From assembly GCA_013215025.1 (NCBI GenBank), contig JABSRR010000006.1, positions 17,936-25,745 of the forward strand: a DNA stretch of 7,810 bases, read 5' to 3'. The stretch is from Pseudomonadales bacterium (GTDB lineage Bacteria > Pseudomonadota > Gammaproteobacteria > Pseudomonadales > DT-91). Position numbers and translations under genes: made by a program. Shown here in pieces: positions 6,171-7,810 of this stretch. The notes beneath the pieces are model-generated. The model was given only the letters and a program-made list of their open reading frames with translations. It made no database searches and was not told the DNA's origin. Position 1 is the stretch's first letter. Each line of letters starts with the position of its first letter.

Positions 6171-6818
6171 TTAGAAGTTATAAATGTAAGCTATTGCCCA
6201 GGTCTGACTAACCCAGCGATCATCTGCCAGAATGCCATCAATATCGTCTAATGGATTTAGATCGGTTTGCTGCTCCAGCAATTTAGACTCTATTTTCATT
6301 TTTGGATAATACATATACATAATTTCAACTTGACCAACTGGCAACACTTGGCCAATTGATAAACCGATAGCGCCGTTTAGCTCAGTTTGATTATCAAACT
6401 CGAACTCTTCGCTGCCAGAGATATCAATGTCGCGCTGCGCCAAGCCTAAACGAAAACGGCCATAAAGATCATCACCTTTTTGCAACACGGCAAATAGGCC
6501 AGCAGTCGAGGTAGTCACTTCCATATACTCACTGAGCCATTTATTTGACTGAGTGGCGCCGTATTGCAGCTCAACTGCAAACCATGAATAAATATTAAAA
6601 CCGGCAATAAGATTAAAGTACTGATTAGAGGGGTTACTGGTTTCAAAGCTGGCAAATTCACCTAAACCATTATCTGCAACACTGTAGCTAGCCTCTGCGC
6701 GATGTTGCAAAGAGCCGATACCTACACCAACATAGGGCGTTAACGGCTCAGCCGCAAACACCTTAGTGTTAATTGCAATTAAAAGAAGGGTCGCCAAGCA
6801 TTGTAATGCTCGTTTCAT
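6171..6818 (-). CDS. Small outer-membrane beta-barrel protein, function unknown
   Basis: A 215-residue protein with a signal peptide (MKRALQCLATLLLIAINTKVFA, cleavage before AEPL) and a mature part of about 190 residues built of alternating hydrophobic stretches. About eight beta-strands can be picked out, for example PYVGVGIGSLQ, YFNLIAGFNIY, WFAVELQYGA, LYGRFRLGLA, ELNGAIGLSIG, GQVEIMYMYYP and TWAIAYIYNF. It ends in Phe with aromatic residues before it, the C-terminal signature recognised by the BAM machinery. This suits the eight-stranded OmpA/OmpX/OmpW-like porin-family fold, but I do not recognise a specific member. An Asp-rich loop (LNPLDDIDGILADD) lies before the last strand. The ATG has GGAG 5 nt upstream. 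The gene is monocistronic, with its own promoter and terminator, between cytochrome c4 and dsbA. Confidence 0.8.
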   Translation of the reverse strand: MKRALQCLATLLLIAINTKVFAAEPLTPYVGVGIGSLQHRAEASYSVADNGLGEFASFETSNPSNQYFNLIAGFNIYSWFAVELQYGATQSNKWLSEYMEVTTSTAGLFAVLQKGDDLYGRFRLGLAQRDIDISGSEEFEFDNQTELNGAIGLSIGQVLPVGQVEIMYMYYPKMKIESKLLEQQTDLNPLDDIDGILADDRWVSQTWAIAYIYNF

Positions 6819-6857
6819 GAGAACTCCGAAAATTATTATTGTTGTATGAATTTCACT

Positions 6858-6886
6858 ATCATAACGTCACTGAGTATTAATGCCAA
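6858..6886 (-). promoter_or_regulatory. sigma70 promoter of the beta-barrel gene
   Basis: TTGGCA (6886-6881) and TATGAT (6863-6858) are separated by exactly 17 nt on the minus strand, each one mismatch from consensus. The predicted start near 6851 gives a leader of about 33 nt before the ATG at 6818. It lies just downstream of the cytochrome c4 terminator, so this gene is its own transcription unit. Confidence 0.7.
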
Positions 6887-6908
6887 TCTTCAGCGGCCTT
6901 GCAGGCAT

Positions 6909-6936
6909 AAAAAAAGCGGCTAAAGCCGCTTTTTTT
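6909..6936 (-). terminator. Rho-independent terminator after cytochrome c4
   Basis: A 12-bp inverted repeat: seven A and GCGGC, a TAAA loop, then GCCGC and seven T. On the minus strand it begins about 15 nt after the stop codon at 6952. Like the other two strong terminators in the window it has matching A and T tracts and could work in both directions. Confidence 0.9.
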
Positions 6937-6951
6937 AGATGATTTCAGTGC

Positions 6952-7593
6952 TTATCGTAAGCCTGACAAGAAGCTTGCCACAGCTTTGATTTCTAAATCA
7001 GACATTTTTTCAGCAATATCTCGCATAATTGCCGCATCGCCATCATTACTGCGAGAGCCGTCAACACCTGGCTGATCAGCACCTTGACGGAAGGCCATCA
7101 GCTGCTTTTCAAGATATGCAGCATGCTGACCTGCAAGCGCTGGGAAACTAGCACCGGCATTACCGCGGCCAGCAGGACCATGACATCCTGAGCAAGATGC
7201 TACACCTTTACGTGCCACCCCAGCCCTGAACACTGACTCACCCAACTTAACCAAGTCAGGATCTGCGGCACCACCACTGATGGTTTGTGCAGCATAAAAA
7301 GCACCTACATCTGCCATATCTTGCTCCGACATTGCATCTGCAAGCCCAGTCATCTCAGGAATGGGTCGACCGCCCTCAGATGCTGGTTTCATGGTGTCTT
7401 TTAACTGCTTGATAATGTACTTTTCATGCTGGCCGGCTAAGCTTGGGAAACTAGGTGTGGCCGAGTTGCCGTCAGCTCCATGACAGGCCGAACAAACAGC
7501 TACTTTTGCTTGACCCGCATCGGCGTCGCCAGCTGAAAACGTAGGCACTGCAGCCGTTGATAAAACCAAACCAAGCATCAATTTTTTCATCAT
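6952..7593 (-). CDS. Diheme cytochrome c4
   Basis: Periplasmic electron carrier with two class I c-type heme domains that delivers electrons to terminal oxidases in gammaproteobacteria. The 213-residue precursor has a signal peptide (KKLMLGLVLSTAAVPTFSA) and then two homologous halves. The heme sites are CSACH at 34-38 and CSGCH at 134-138, each followed by the repeated FPSLAGQH or FPALAGQH segment. Likely axial methionines are Met81 (PEMTGLA) and Met190 (AAIMRDIA). Two ATGs are adjacent: GAGAG (7602-7598) lies 4 nt from the first (7593) and 7 nt from the second (7590), so the second may be the one used. Only about 31 nt separate it from the upstream cytochrome c5 gene, so the two are probably co-transcribed. 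It matches the c5-c4-dsbA order known in Pseudomonas. Confidence 0.95.
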   Translation of the reverse strand: MMKKLMLGLVLSTAAVPTFSAGDADAGQAKVAVCSACHGADGNSATPSFPSLAGQHEKYIIKQLKDTMKPASEGGRPIPEMTGLADAMSEQDMADVGAFYAAQTISGGAADPDLVKLGESVFRAGVARKGVASCSGCHGPAGRGNAGASFPALAGQHAAYLEKQLMAFRQGADQPGVDGSRSNDGDAAIMRDIAEKMSDLEIKAVASFLSGLR

Positions 7594-7624
7594 ATAACTC
7601 TCAAATCTCGTGGTTAACAGCCAA

Positions 7625-7810
7625 TTATTGCGCGGCAGACATGTATTTGATTAAGGCTGTAAATTCAGCATCGGTACAGTCCATACACATGCCTTTAGGT
7701 GGCATTGCCTTAATACCCTCTTTGGTATGCTTTAATAATGTATCCATACCCTTAGCTAAACGGGGTTGCCAAGCAGCCACGTCACCTTTTTTAGGCGCAC
7801 CCGCTGCGCC
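7625..7810 (-). CDS. Cytochrome c5 family protein, C-terminal part
   Basis: An open frame entering from the right edge, with 61 codons before TAA (7627-7625). It is too short for a simple ORF scan, but the sequence is diagnostic: GAPKKGDVAAWQPRLAKG, then KAMPPKGMCMDC and a terminal helix TDAEFTALIKYMSAAQ. In cytochrome c5 the Met of MPPKG is the sixth heme ligand and the CxxC that follows forms a structural disulfide, as in Azotobacter c5. The CxxCH heme site and signal peptide lie outside the window. It is a small periplasmic electron carrier, probably in one operon with the downstream cytochrome c4 gene. Confidence 0.88.
   Translation of the reverse strand, partial: GAAGAPKKGDVAAWQPRLAKGMDTLLKHTKEGIKAMPPKGMCMDCTDAEFTALIKYMSAAQ

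Noticed and set aside
1..7810. Search for mobile elements, CRISPR arrays, tRNA/rRNA, toxin-antitoxin or defence genes
   Set aside because: No direct repeat arrays, transposase motifs, cloverleaf sequences or defence domains seen; every gene is a housekeeping or envelope function of uniform composition.

Overview
All genes in this window read on the minus strand, so transcription runs from the high to the low coordinates. The protein families, the mid-40s G+C (judged by eye) and the gene order point to a chromosomal segment of a heterotrophic gammaproteobacterium. The best fit by protein resemblance is a marine Pseudomonas relative (Cellvibrionales/Oceanospirillales type), but the exact taxon is inference. 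I see no phage genes, IS elements, CRISPR array, rRNA or tRNA genes.

In transcription order: (1) 7810-6952 holds the 3' end of a cytochrome c5 gene followed by a diheme cytochrome c4 gene, closed by an intrinsic terminator at 6909-6936. (2) 6886-6115 holds a free-standing gene for a small outer-membrane beta-barrel protein, with its own good sigma70 promoter and its own terminator. (3) 6060-2878 is a tightly packed five-gene run: dsbA (periplasmic disulfide oxidoreductase, unusual CIHC active site), yfbR-like 5'-deoxynucleotidase, yrfG-like GMP/IMP nucleotidase, hslR (Hsp15) and hslO (Hsp33). Junctions range from an 8-bp overlap to a 2-nt gap, which indicates one transcription unit with translational coupling. 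Three of its five starts are non-ATG (GTG, TTG, TTG). (4) 2680-1130 is pckA (ATP-dependent PEP carboxykinase), preceded by an intergenic region with two tandem self-complementary hexamer pairs and followed by a terminator. (5) 1041-223 is mutM (formamidopyrimidine-DNA glycosylase). (6) 86-1 is the beginning of a new gene encoding a secreted or periplasmic protein; only the signal peptide is inside the window, but its promoter and ribosome binding site are clear.

Functionally the window combines respiratory c-type cytochromes, envelope disulfide formation, nucleotide-monophosphate turnover, heat and oxidative-stress protection of proteins and ribosomes, gluconeogenesis, and repair of oxidised DNA. 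Two arrangements known from other gammaproteobacteria meet here: c5-c4-dsbA (as near polA in Pseudomonas) and yrfG-hslR-hslO-pckA (as in E. coli). I do not see a convincing new biological system. The items most worth a second look are the CIHC DsbA, the orphan beta-barrel gene inserted between c4 and dsbA, the paired nucleotidases inside the dsbA-hslO run, and the repeated palindromic hexamers upstream of pckA.
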